The notes: generated by a model not told the origin, from the letters alone. 40,635 nt of DNA from Streptosporangium nondiastaticum (GCF_003011965.1 NZ_PXWG01000056.1:1-40635), one strand, 5' to 3'. Shown: positions 15,762-23,816, counted from the first letter of the stretch. Numbers and translations are program-made.

Positions 15762-16223
15762 TCAGAACTCGAAGAGCGTGCCCTTGCCCGCCTTCGCCTC
15801 GCACGGGTTCCCGAAGGTGCGCTCGAAGCGGACCCGCTGGCCCTCCCACACGCCGTCGGCGGTGACGACGATCGGGTTCCACTCCTTGGTGCAGGCCGTG
15901 CCGGACTTGATGGTGGTGATCTTCTCGAAGTCACCGCCGGCCGCCCGCAGTGCGGCGCAGGCGCCCTTCGCGTCCGGGTGGGTGCCGATCGCCTTGGGGA
16001 AGCAGGTCAGCGTCACCGCGCGGTCGACCGATGCCTCGGCGGAGTTCGCGCCGTGACCGGTGGTCAGGACCAGGGCGGAGGAGGCGTACAGGCTCTGCGC
16101 CTGTATCGCGGAGGCGGGTGCAGGTGCGGGTGCGGCGCTCGCGGTCGTCGTTCCGGCGGCCAGGAGGCCGCCGCCCAGTGCGAGCGCGGCGCCCATCGCG
16201 ATGCCCCCAGTGATGTACCGCAT
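15762..16223 (-). CDS. SSI-family secreted protease inhibitor
   Basis: The product is 153 residues. A signal peptide (about residues 1-30, ending in ASA) precedes the Streptomyces subtilisin inhibitor fold, with SLYASSALVLTTGHG, RAVTLTC, GTHPDAKGACAALRAAGGD and DGVWEGQRVRFERTF. Four cysteines (74, 89, 111, 141) match the two conserved disulfides. By alignment with known SSI proteins the reactive bond is Lys113-Glu114 in CTKEWNP. A P1 lysine predicts inhibition of trypsin-like as well as subtilisin-like proteases. The ATG at 16223 has GGGAG at good spacing, while a GTG at 16232 would lie directly on it. It faces the streptogrisin-type protease gene and may act on that enzyme; this is inference. 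Confidence 0.93.
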   Translation of the reverse strand: MRYITGGIAMGAALALGGGLLAAGTTTASAAPAPAPASAIQAQSLYASSALVLTTGHGANSAEASVDRAVTLTCFPKAIGTHPDAKGACAALRAAGGDFEKITTIKSGTACTKEWNPIVVTADGVWEGQRVRFERTFGNPCEAKAGKGTLFEF

Positions 16224-16636
16224 TCCGAACACTCCCTTGCTCGTGGCTGCAGATAACGGACGGCAGTCTTACCCAAGTTGAGCGTGAACGCACATGGATC
16301 GAACACTTTCAGTCGCTGGTTGAAAACCCTCAGTAGTGGCCGGATTTCATGTGATGCAGGTCTCGTATGAGTCTCGGGGGAGGGGGTCGAGCTCCCTTGC
16401 GCGCCCGGTTCGGGGCAATTGCGGGGATTTAATGTTACGGGGATGTTGACCAGCAAGGATTCCTTGTAATCAATGATGAATTACCCAACCCGCCTTCAAA
16501 AAGATGGATTGCGGATGCCTATTTCGTTGGATCTAATGATCCGCACGCCGGATCGGGCGATCCCCGCACACCGGCCGAAAAGAGGCCCGCCACGTGACCG
16601 AGCGGCGGCCGGAGCGATACAGGAGCGCGGCAGCAA
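16224..16636. other. Less GC-rich intergenic region with divergent promoters
   Basis: About 410 bases separate the inhibitor gene from the ABC operon. Much of it (16260-16550) is clearly less GC-rich than the window average and must hold promoters for both directions. I see no gene. TTGACC at 16446-16451 is a possible -35 for the ABC operon. Confidence 0.5.
16446..16466 (+). promoter_or_regulatory. Candidate promoter/operator of the ABC operon
   Basis: TTGACC (16446-16451) is followed at once by CAAGGA-T-TCCTTG (16454-16466), an inverted repeat with 6-base arms. This is the usual position for a repressor site between -35 and -10. It lies about 170 bases before the first permease gene, so the leader would be long. 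Confidence 0.3.
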
Positions 16637-17644
16637 ATGGCCGAAGAGCACTCAGGGAGACCCTCCCGGGTCACCCCCGAAGCGCCCTCCCAAGGGCCCT
16701 CCGCCCCCGTCTCCCAAGGCCCCTTCGCCACCGCCTGCCGCGCGTTCCGCCGCGACCGCACGGGCCTGGCCGCCCTCGCCGCCGTCGTCTTCTGCGCGCT
16801 GCTCGCGGCCGCCGCGCCCCTGGTCACGGCCCTCTACGGGAAGGGCCCCACGGCCCACTACGGGCAGGACACGCCCGGCCTGCTGAGCGCCGAAGGCCTT
16901 CCGGTCCAGCCCAATGGCGGCATCTCCGCCGACCACTGGTTCGGCATCGAACCCGGCCTCGGCCGCGACGTGCTCGCCCAGCTCCTGTACGGCATGCGCA
17001 CCTCGCTGCTGGTGGCCCTCGCCTCCGTCGCCGTGATCGCCGTGACGGGCATCGTCCTCGGCGTGACCGTCGGCTACCTGAGCGGCCTCGCCGACCGGGC
17101 CTTCACTTTCGTATGCAATGTGCTGCTCGGTTTTCCGACACTTCTGCTTCTCCTCGCGCTCAGCCCGGTGATCCGGACGCGCTTCGTCGGCCCCGGCGAG
17201 AACGAGCCCGCCTGGATGCAGTTCACCTCGCTGATCCTGGTGTTCTCGGCCTTCGGCTGGGTGCCGCTCGCGATGGTCCTGCGCACGTCCGTACGGGCCC
17301 TGCGCGAGCGGGAGTTCGTCGAGGCGGCCCGGGCCGTAGGAGCGAGCCGCCGGCACATCGTGCTGCGCGAGCTGCTGCCCAACGTGTGGGCGCCCGTCCT
17401 CGTGCACGTCACGCTCGCCGTCCCCGGCATCGTCACCGCCGAGGCCGCGCTGTCCTTCCTCGGCGTCGGCATCAACGAGCCGATCCCCGACTGGGGCCGC
17501 ATGATCTCCCGCGGCTCCGAGGTCTTCTACGACGACCCGACCTACATGGTCTTCCCGGGCGTGGCGATCCTCGTCTTCGTCCTCGCGTTCAACGTTCTCG
17601 GCGATGCGGTGCGGGACGCGCTCGATCCACGGATCGTGCGCTAG
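16637..17644 (+). CDS. ABC importer permease, DppC type
   Basis: The 335-residue protein has a Ser/Pro/Gly-rich cytoplasmic leader of about 35 residues, then about six membrane helices. The cytoplasmic EAA loop is clear (EFVEAARAVGASRRHIVLRELLPN, then the ALSFLGVGI helix). This matches the DppC/OppC branch of peptide/nickel importers. It forms the membrane channel with the second permease encoded at 19566. Here it is first in the operon, ahead of the lipoprotein, an unusual order. The ATG at 16637 has CAGGAG upstream at about 12 bases. The 154 bases after it contain a GC-rich intergenic repeat rather than a gene. Confidence 0.9.
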   Translation: MAEEHSGRPSRVTPEAPSQGPSAPVSQGPFATACRAFRRDRTGLAALAAVVFCALLAAAAPLVTALYGKGPTAHYGQDTPGLLSAEGLPVQPNGGISADHWFGIEPGLGRDVLAQLLYGMRTSLLVALASVAVIAVTGIVLGVTVGYLSGLADRAFTFVCNVLLGFPTLLLLLALSPVIRTRFVGPGENEPAWMQFTSLILVFSAFGWVPLAMVLRTSVRALREREFVEAARAVGASRRHIVLRELLPNVWAPVLVHVTLAVPGIVTAEAALSFLGVGINEPIPDWGRMISRGSEVFYDDPTYMVFPGVAILVFVLAFNVLGDAVRDALDPRIVR

Positions 17645-17659
17645 CGCTCCGCGCGCGCC

Positions 17660-17765
17660 GAGTCCGGCTGCGGGCCGGTCGTGGCTGGTCGCGCCCACGC
17701 GGCGGAGCCGCACATCGGCACAGCCCCGCGCCCCTACGGGCGCTGCCCCCTACGGGGCGCCCCAC
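17660..17765. repeat. GC-rich intergenic repeat inside the ABC operon
   Basis: The gap between the first permease and the lipoprotein gene contains GCGGGCCGGTCGTGGCTGG, CGCGCCCACGCGGCGGAGCC and ACAGCCCCGCGCCCCTACGG. I remember this word set from dispersed intergenic repeats in many Streptomyces genomes. GCGCCCC and GGGGCGC arms near 17730-17760 can form a hairpin. It may tune expression between the permease and the downstream genes. Confidence 0.5.
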
Positions 17766-17798
17766 CTTCCCCTTCCCCTCCTCAACCCGGAGTTCACC

Positions 17799-19559
17799 AT
17801 GCCCCGCACCCGTCCGCGCACCGCAGTCGTACCGGCCCTCGCCGCCGTCATGCTGCTCTGCTCCTGCTCGGCGGGCTCCCAGGGGAAGGAGGACGAGGCC
17901 GCCGCCAAGAGCGGTCAGCGGCTCACCGCCACCCTCGGGACCGCCAAGGACAGCCAGGGCCCGGCTCCCGCCGTCGAGGGCGCCCGGAGCGGCGGCACGA
18001 TCCGCATCGCCAACGCGGGCGACTACGGCCATCTGGACCCGCAGAAGATCTACGCGGGCGAGTCGTACAGCACGTCCCTGCTGTGGGGCCGGCAGCTGAC
18101 CCAGTATCAGGTCGTGGACGGCAAGCCCAGGCTCGTCGGCGACCTCGCCACCGACACCGGGCAGTCCTCCGACGGCGGCCGCACCTGGACGTACAAGCTC
18201 AAGGACGGCATCGCCTGGGAGGACGGCGAGCCGATCACCTCCGAGCACGTCAAGTACGGCATCGAGCGCACCTTCGCCCCCGGCTTCGAACTCGGCCCCA
18301 CCTACTGGCCCGAGTGGCTCACCGGCTCCGAGGACCGCACCGCCGCCGTCGCGAAGTACGCGGGACCCGAGCACGGCGACCTCGGCGCCATCGAGACGCC
18401 CGACGCCAAGACCATCGTCTTCCACTTCCCGCAGCCGCAGTCCGACGTGCCCTACATGGCCGCCCAGTCCTCCTCGTCCCCCGTCCGCAAGGACAAGGAC
18501 ACCGGCACCGGCTACGACACGAGGCCCTTCGCCACCGGCCCGTACCGGATCACCGGGCACAAGCAGAACCAGAGCCTGACCCTGGAGCGCAACCCGCACT
18601 GGAAGCCGGAGACCGACCCCATCCGCCACCAGTACGCCGACCGCTTCGAGTTCACTTTCGGCAAGAAGATCCTCAACACCGCGCAGGAGGTCCTCAACGG
18701 GCGCGGCGACGGCCCCGGCACCCTCTCCACCAAGAGCGAGGTGCCGCCGGAGCTCTACGCCGAGGCCCGGCGCGACCCCAAGAAGAAGGACCTCCTCGTC
18801 ACCGGCAGCCAGGGCGCGTACACCAGCGACCTCTACATCAAGAACAGCCGCGTCACCGACCCCGAGGTCCGCAAGGCCATCCACTACCTCTTCCCGCGCG
18901 AGCAGGCCCGCCAGGTCCTCGGCGGCCCGCGCCTCGGCGACTTCGCCACCACGCTCTCCTCGCCCGCCGTGGTCGGCTGGAAGAAGTACGACCTCTACCC
19001 CGTGGCGCCCGCCGGGGACGTCGAGAAGGCCAAGGAGCACCTGGCGAAGGCGAAGACCAAGGTCGACACGCTCACGTACGCGTACGAGAGCGACGCCCCC
19101 GAGAAGGACCGGCTCGCCCAGGTCCTCGTCGACGCCTTCGCCAAGGCCGGCATCAAGCTCGTCACCCGGCCCCTGGAGAAGGCCGCGTTCACCAACGAGG
19201 TCTTCCGCGGGCCCGCCCCGTACGACCTGTGGCTGTCCACCAACTCCGTCGACTGGCCCACCCCCTCCACGCTCCTGCCCGACAGCTACCACAGCAAGCT
19301 CGACGCCCTCGCCAATCCCATCCGCTACGCCAACCCCGCGGTGGACAAGGAGCTGGAGCGCATCGCCGGCATCGGCGACGCGCAGCAGAAGGCCGACGCG
19401 CTCATCGCCCTGGAGGAGACCGTCATGAAGGACGTCCCGGTCGTGCCGTTCCTCTACACCGCCGTCACCCAGTTCCGGGGGACGAACATCGGCGGCGCCG
19501 CGATCCACCCGATCTACGGCTCCATCGCGGCCGCCGACCTGTACCTGAAGAGGTCGTGA
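17799..19559 (+). CDS. ABC importer substrate-binding lipoprotein (family 5)
   Basis: The 586-residue protein begins with a lipoprotein signal (VVPALAAVMLL) and the lipobox LCSC, so the mature protein is anchored by its N-terminal cysteine. The rest is a family-5 solute-binding protein of the DppA/OppA type. Visible segments include GGTIRIANAGDYGHLDPQ, WTYKLKDGIAWEDGEPITSEHVKY, ATGPYRITGHKQNQSLTLERNPHW and, near the C-terminus, EETVMKDVPVVPFLY. It captures peptides or similar ligands outside the cell and delivers them to the two permeases. The substrate is not predictable. The ATG at 17799 is chosen for the signal peptide; an earlier in-frame start adds unrelated Arg/Pro sequence. It is followed after 6 bases by the second permease. 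Confidence 0.92.
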   Translation: MPRTRPRTAVVPALAAVMLLCSCSAGSQGKEDEAAAKSGQRLTATLGTAKDSQGPAPAVEGARSGGTIRIANAGDYGHLDPQKIYAGESYSTSLLWGRQLTQYQVVDGKPRLVGDLATDTGQSSDGGRTWTYKLKDGIAWEDGEPITSEHVKYGIERTFAPGFELGPTYWPEWLTGSEDRTAAVAKYAGPEHGDLGAIETPDAKTIVFHFPQPQSDVPYMAAQSSSSPVRKDKDTGTGYDTRPFATGPYRITGHKQNQSLTLERNPHWKPETDPIRHQYADRFEFTFGKKILNTAQEVLNGRGDGPGTLSTKSEVPPELYAEARRDPKKKDLLVTGSQGAYTSDLYIKNSRVTDPEVRKAIHYLFPREQARQVLGGPRLGDFATTLSSPAVVGWKKYDLYPVAPAGDVEKAKEHLAKAKTKVDTLTYAYESDAPEKDRLAQVLVDAFAKAGIKLVTRPLEKAAFTNEVFRGPAPYDLWLSTNSVDWPTPSTLLPDSYHSKLDALANPIRYANPAVDKELERIAGIGDAQQKADALIALEETVMKDVPVVPFLYTAVTQFRGTNIGGAAIHPIYGSIAAADLYLKRS

Positions 19560-19565
19560 GGCTCC

Positions 19566-20558
19566 ATGACCGGCTACCTCCTGCGACGGACCCTGCAGGC
19601 CGCGGCGGTGCTCCTCGCCATCACCGCCGCCGCCTTCGGGCTCTTCTACGCCGCCCCCTCCGACCCCGCGCTCATCGCCTGCGGCCCCAAGTGCGACACC
19701 GCACAGGTCGAGGCCGTCCGCCACAGCATGGGCCTCGACCAGCCGCTCGCCGGCCAGTACCTCGACTACCTGCGCGGCCTCGTCGCCGGCCGCACCATCA
19801 GCGACGTCGACGGCAGCCCCATCGACTGCACCGCCCCCTGCCTCGGCTACTCCTACACCCTCCACCAGCCGGTCCTCGACGCCATCGGCGACCGCTTCCC
19901 CGTCACGCTGTCGCTGGCGGGCGGGGCGCTCACGGTGATCGTCGTCCTCGGCATCGGCGCGGGCTTCACCGCCGCACTGCGCCGGGGCACGGCCACCGAC
20001 CGGCTGCTGTCCGGCTTCACCCTCGTCGGCGCGAGCGTGCAGATCTACTTCCTCGGCTACGCCCTGCAGTACCTGCTCGTCTACTCGACCGGCCTCATGC
20101 CGCCGCCCCGCTACGTCCCCCTCGCCGGCGGCCCCGGCGCGTGGGCCGCCGGGCTGCTCCTGCCCTGGCTCGTCCTCGGCTTCGTCAACGCCGCCGTCTT
20201 CGCCCGCCTCGCGCGCTCCCAGACGCTGGAGACGATGCACGAGGCGTACGTGCGGACGGCCCGCGGCAAGGGACTCACCGCGCTGCGGGCCCACGCGAAG
20301 TACACGGCGCGCGGCGCCGCCGGGCCCCTCGTCCAGCTGCTCGGCCTGGAGGCCGGAGCGCTCTTCGGCGGCGCGTTCATCACCGAGACCGTCTTCGGGC
20401 TCGGCGGCATCGGCAAGCTCGCCGTCGACTCCGTCGTCCAGAACGACCTGCCGACGGTCGTCGGCACCGTGCTGCTCGCCGCCTTCTTCGTGGTGGTGTT
20501 CGTCGCCCTCGCCGACCTGGTGACGGCCCGGCTCGACCCGAGGGTGAGGCTCGCATGA
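19566..20558 (+). CDS. ABC importer permease, DppB type
   Basis: The product is 330 residues with about six helices. The N-terminal GYLLRRTLQAAAVLLAITAA segment and the long first loop (HSMGLDQPLAGQYLDYLRGL) are typical of DppB/OppB permeases. The EAA-type loop is YVRTARGKGLTALRAHAKY, followed by FGGAFITETVFGLGGIGKL. The external loop contains Cys pairs (ACGPKC, DCTAPC) seen in some actinobacterial members. It partners with the DppC-type permease at 16637. It starts 6 bases after the lipoprotein stop, and its stop overlaps the ATPase start (ATGA), so the three downstream genes are translationally linked. Confidence 0.92.
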   Translation: MTGYLLRRTLQAAAVLLAITAAAFGLFYAAPSDPALIACGPKCDTAQVEAVRHSMGLDQPLAGQYLDYLRGLVAGRTISDVDGSPIDCTAPCLGYSYTLHQPVLDAIGDRFPVTLSLAGGALTVIVVLGIGAGFTAALRRGTATDRLLSGFTLVGASVQIYFLGYALQYLLVYSTGLMPPPRYVPLAGGPGAWAAGLLLPWLVLGFVNAAVFARLARSQTLETMHEAYVRTARGKGLTALRAHAKYTARGAAGPLVQLLGLEAGALFGGAFITETVFGLGGIGKLAVDSVVQNDLPTVVGTVLLAAFFVVVFVALADLVTARLDPRVRLA

Positions 20559-22282
20559 CCCCGGCACCGTCCGCACGGGACCTCCCGGCACTGTCCGTAC
20601 GGGACCTGACGGTCACCTTCAAGGGGCGGGGCGGTACGGAGACCACCGCCGTGGAAGGCCTCTCCTTCGACCTGGCGCCCGGGGAAGTCCTCGGCCTGGT
20701 GGGCGAGTCGGGCTCGGGGAAGTCCACGGTGGGGCTGGCGGCCATGGGGCTCCACGACCCGGCCCGCACGCGGGTGAGCGGGAGCGTGCTGATCGGAGGC
20801 GAGGAGGTGGTGGGCGCGCCCGAGTCCGCGGTGCGCGCCCTGCGCGGCTCCCGGATCGCCATGGTCTTCCAGGACGCGCTGGCCGCGCTCTCGCCCTTCC
20901 ACACGGTGGGCGCGCAGCTGGCGGAGGCGTACCGGGCACACGCCCCGGCGGGGGCGGGGGCGGTCGTGAGCGCCGGCCGCCGCCGGGCCGACGCGCGGGA
21001 GAAGGCCCTGGCCATGCTGGAACGGGTCGGCATCCCGGCCGCCCGCGCCCGCGACTACCCGCACCAGTTCTCGGGCGGCATGCGGCAACGGGTGATGATC
21101 GCCATGGCGCTGATGAACCGCCCGGACGTGCTGATCGCCGACGAACCGACGACGGCGCTGGACGCGCGCGTCCAGCGCCAGGTCCTCGAACTCCTCGTGG
21201 AACTCCGGGAAGAGAGCGGTACGGCCGTGCTGCTCGTCACGCACGACGTGGGCGTCGTCGCCGGGACGTGCGACCGCATGCTCGTCATGCGGGGCGGCCG
21301 GGGCCTCGAAGAGGGCCCCACCCGCAAACTCCTGACCGCCGCGGCCCACCCGTACACACGCGCCCTGATCGGCGCGGCACCGACGCTGAACACGGTGCCG
21401 GGGACGCGTTTGCCGACGGTCGACGACCCGGTGCCGGTCGCCGCGGCGGGAGGAGGGCTGCCCGGTGGCGCCGGGCGGCAAGAGGCCGCGGCACCCGCAC
21501 GCCCCCTCGCCGAGGTCGTCGACCTCCACGTGGAGTTCGGAGGCCGCCGGGGGCTCCTTCGGAGAGGGCGCGGCCCCGTACGAGCCGTGCGCGGCGTGAG
21601 CCTGCGCATCGGCCCGGGGGAAACCCTCGGCCTCGTCGGGGAGTCCGGGTCCGGGAAGTCGACCACGGCGCGGGTCCTCGCGGGACTGCAGCGGCCCACG
21701 TCGGGGGACGTGCGGTTCGACGGCCGGGACATCACCCGCGCCGCGGCCGACACCCGCCTGCGCCGCGAGCTCAGCCGCGACGTACAGCTGGTCTTCCAGG
21801 ACCCGTACGCGTCGCTCAACCCGCGCCGTACGGTCGAGGAGATCGTCACCACGCCGCTGCGGGTGCACACCGGCCTGGACAAGGGGGAGCGCCGCGCGCG
21901 GGCGGCCGAGCTGCTGGAGCAGGTGGGCCTGGGGGCGGCCCATCTGCACCGCTATCCGCACGAGTTCTCCGGAGGCCAGCGCCAGCGCATCGGCATAGCC
22001 CGCGCCCTCGCCCTCCGCCCGCGCCTGGTCATCGCGGACGAGCCCGTGTCGGCGCTGGACGTGTCCGTGCAGGCCCAGGTGCTCAACCTGCTCATGGACC
22101 TCCGCGCCGAACTGGGCCTGTCCCTGCTGTTCGTCTCGCACGACCTCGCCGTCGTCCGGCACTTCTGCGACCGGGTGGCGGTGATGCGGGCCGGGAGCGT
22201 GGTCGAGAGCGGCGCGCGGGACGAGGTCTTCGACGATCCGAAGGCCCCCTACACGCGCGAGCTACTCGCGGCCACGATGTAG
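20555..22282 (+). CDS. Fused double ABC ATPase of a peptide importer (DppD-DppF)
   Basis: The 575-residue protein carries two complete ATPase domains. Domain one (about residues 12-265) has Walker A GESGSGKST, signature FSGGMRQRV and Walker B VLIADEPTTALD. Domain two (about 310-575) has GESGSGKSTT, FSGGQRQRI and LVIADEPVSALD. Each is followed by the C-terminal extension of oligopeptide ATPases (AHPYTRAL and KAPYTRELL). The fusion replaces the usual separate DppD and DppF subunits and powers the two permeases. A Pro/Ala/Gly linker of about 45 residues joins the halves. Its last 21 bases overlap the 3' end of the convergent terpene synthase-like gene, so no terminator separates them. Confidence 0.93.
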   Translation: MTPAPSARDLPALSVRDLTVTFKGRGGTETTAVEGLSFDLAPGEVLGLVGESGSGKSTVGLAAMGLHDPARTRVSGSVLIGGEEVVGAPESAVRALRGSRIAMVFQDALAALSPFHTVGAQLAEAYRAHAPAGAGAVVSAGRRRADAREKALAMLERVGIPAARARDYPHQFSGGMRQRVMIAMALMNRPDVLIADEPTTALDARVQRQVLELLVELREESGTAVLLVTHDVGVVAGTCDRMLVMRGGRGLEEGPTRKLLTAAAHPYTRALIGAAPTLNTVPGTRLPTVDDPVPVAAAGGGLPGGAGRQEAAAPARPLAEVVDLHVEFGGRRGLLRRGRGPVRAVRGVSLRIGPGETLGLVGESGSGKSTTARVLAGLQRPTSGDVRFDGRDITRAAADTRLRRELSRDVQLVFQDPYASLNPRRTVEEIVTTPLRVHTGLDKGERRARAAELLEQVGLGAAHLHRYPHEFSGGQRQRIGIARALALRPRLVIADEPVSALDVSVQAQVLNLLMDLRAELGLSLLFVSHDLAVVRHFCDRVAVMRAGSVVESGARDEVFDDPKAPYTRELLAATM

Positions 22283-23194
22283 GGCGGTGCCCGCGCCGCC
22301 GCTCGTGGAGGGGACGGGCGGCGGCGCGGGACGCCGGGGACGCAGCAGGTCCACAGGGACACCGGTGACGTCGTCGGCGAGGAGCAGCCGCCGGGTCTCC
22401 CCGGCCGGCCCCTCGCGCGGGGCCCACGCCAGGTGGCCGTCGGCCCAGAGGGAGAGCGCGCGGCTCCAGGCGGCGACGGCGGGGGAGGGCGCCTCGTGTT
22501 CGAGACGGGTCAGCGCGCCCCGGAGCGCTTCCCGGGCGGAGCCGCCCCGGGTGAGCACGGCGTACGTGGCTTCGCAGGCGGCCTGAAAGGACGCCAGCTC
22601 CCGTACGGGCTCCGCTAATTCGTTTCCGCAGGCGTATGCGACGAGATCGGGCACGGACCGGGACGCGAGCCCGTCCCACGCCCGCCGCCCGGCGGCGCAC
22701 TCCCGGAAGCGCTCGGTGACCCGGGCGCGCCACGCGGGCGACATCGCGGGCGCGGTCATCCGCCAGACGTCGGCGAGCGCCCGCTGCAGGGCGGTCCGCG
22801 GCGGCGGCGTGCGCCCGCCGTCCGGCGGCAGGAAGTCGGGCAGCGCGTCGTACCCGTACGCGCTCTCCTCCTCCCGGTGATGACACCGGTCGTCGAGGGC
22901 GTGGAACCACACCAGCCACGCCGAAACCCGCTGCAGCCGCCCGCACTCGGCCTCCGGCGCCACCCGCGCCGCGAACTCCGCCCATCCCGCCCTGCGGAAG
23001 CGCCGCTGCGCGGAGAAGGACTGGATCAGCCCGGTCCGCCGCACCCAGCGATCGGTGAACGCGACGGCTTCGTCGAGATGCGGGCTGATCCGGCGAACCA
23101 GCCCGGCACCGGACTCGGGGAGCCCGGCGACCGGCGGCCGGAAACGGGGCACGGGGGGCACGGCGTTCCTCAAGGACGAGGGATGGGGAGTCAC
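22262..23194 (-). CDS. Terpene synthase-like protein, metal-binding motifs altered
   Basis: The product is about 310 residues from the GTG at 23194, which has GGGGTGG upstream; a TTG at 23245 and a GTG at 23203 are alternatives. It follows the class I terpene synthase pattern: SPHLDEAVAFTDRWVRRTGL, AWLVWFHALDDR, then near the C-terminus LWADGHLAWAPREG, matching the usual W...GNLxW block. The aspartate motif is only DDR (Asp101, Asp102) followed by HHREEE. The NDxxSxxxE segment seems to be missing: ACEATYAVLTRGGSAREAL runs straight through where about 25 residues should be. It may be inactive or work without the normal magnesium triad. It overlaps the ABC ATPase gene tail to tail. Confidence 0.65.
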   Translation of the reverse strand: MTPHPSSLRNAVPPVPRFRPPVAGLPESGAGLVRRISPHLDEAVAFTDRWVRRTGLIQSFSAQRRFRRAGWAEFAARVAPEAECGRLQRVSAWLVWFHALDDRCHHREEESAYGYDALPDFLPPDGGRTPPPRTALQRALADVWRMTAPAMSPAWRARVTERFRECAAGRRAWDGLASRSVPDLVAYACGNELAEPVRELASFQAACEATYAVLTRGGSAREALRGALTRLEHEAPSPAVAAWSRALSLWADGHLAWAPREGPAGETRRLLLADDVTGVPVDLLRPRRPAPPPVPSTSGGAGTALHRGRE

Positions 23195-23475
23195 AGCGTC
23201 CACCCCGGCGCCGCGCCGGATCCATGCCCCTGTCCCGTTTGCCAACGGCTCATGAGCGCATCACTGGGCGCGCGGTCCGGACTTGCGCGCCGGGTGGCGG
23301 CGTGCGTGACCGCTGGGCCGGTGGACTTCCGGGCCGCTTTGTCACCGGTGCGGCTGAATGGCCGCCCGGATGTGGTGGGGAGACGCTAGGCTGGTTCTTG
23401 CCTCGGCTGGCCGGTATCCGGCTGGGGTTGGCCGTAGGGCTGATGTATGAGCGGCCAGGACACACCAAGAAGTAA

Positions 23476-23512
23476 AGGGCCCTCACCACGGATGGGCGTC
23501 CGCGGCGAGGGC
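23476..23512. terminator. Hairpin downstream of the small ORF region
   Basis: GCCCTC and GAGGGC, with interior GGA/TCC pairing, form an interrupted 14-pair stem around a 6-base loop (TGGGCG). On the reverse strand it is followed by CCTTTACTTCTT. With the hairpin at 23533 it could end transcription from both directions. A possible forward -10 (TAGGCT, 23387-23392) and a ten-codon ORF at 23443-23475 lie upstream but are unproven. Confidence 0.45.
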
Positions 23513-23532
23513 AACCGGAAACGATGTTCCGG

Positions 23533-23559
23533 CCGGAGGCTCCTACTGCAAGCCTCCGG
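23533..23559 (-). terminator. Terminator-like hairpin directly after the small basic ORF
   Basis: CCGGAGGCT and AGCCTCCGG are perfect 9-base arms with a 9-base loop. On the reverse strand the stem begins at the base following the stop codon of the 28-residue ORF, as expected for a short independent transcript. A smaller CCGGAA/TTCCGG hairpin follows. Confidence 0.6.
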
Positions 23560-23646
23560 TCACTTCCGGCACATCCACCTCAACAGTTCACGGATCACCG
23601 CAGCGACCCGTTCCCGCAGAGGCTTCTTCCGGTGGCGTCCCGTCAT
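23560..23646 (-). CDS. Small basic protein, 28 residues (candidate)
   Basis: This short reverse-strand ORF runs from the ATG at 23646 to the TGA at 23560-23562. The product begins MTGRHRKKPLRER, continues VAAVIRELLRWM and ends CRK. It is strongly basic and could form an amphipathic helix. The start has GGGGGG 7 bases upstream, and a perfect hairpin begins right after the stop; together these suggest a real gene. I recognise no family. Its Shine-Dalgarno stretch is complementary to an upstream sequence (see the inverted repeat at 23651-23760), so translation could be controlled by leader folding. It lies between the terpene synthase-like gene and the ABC-2-type gene, on the same strand as both. 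Confidence 0.5.
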   Translation of the reverse strand: MTGRHRKKPLRERVAAVIRELLRWMCRK

Positions 23647-23650
23647 AGGG

Positions 23651-23760
23651 GCGCCCCCCTTTCCCTACGCGGCCATGCCCGGTGGCCGCTCCGGAGGAAC
23701 CCGGCTGTCCGGGCCCTCCGTGAACCCGACAGCTGTCGGCTCCTCCTGGAAGGGGGGCGC
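23651..23760. repeat. Nested inverted repeats in the small-ORF leader
   Basis: GCGCCCCCCTTTCC (23651-23664) pairs with GGAAGGGGGGCGC (23748-23760) over 13 bases with one bulge. Inside lie the 14-base palindrome CCGACAGCTGTCGG (23726-23739) and a CCCGG/CCGGG stem. Read on the reverse strand this is the 5' leader of the small ORF, and the outer stem covers its ribosome binding site. Confidence 0.75.
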
Positions 23761-23816
23761 TCCGATCAGGGGCGCCGCAGAGCACATTAGCCGTGAACTG
23801 GGATCAACTGCCGCCG

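Noticed and set aside
17589..20591. 1000-codon reverse ORF opposite the ABC operon
   Set aside because: Val/Gly/Asp/Arg-rich shadow of the importer genes with no motifs or ribosome binding site.
23224..23475. 83-codon forward ORF ending MYERPGHTKK
   Set aside because: It overlaps the 5' region of the terpene synthase-like gene, has no family features and only a weak ribosome site. A shorter ten-codon version after a TAGGCT element is conceivable but unsupported.
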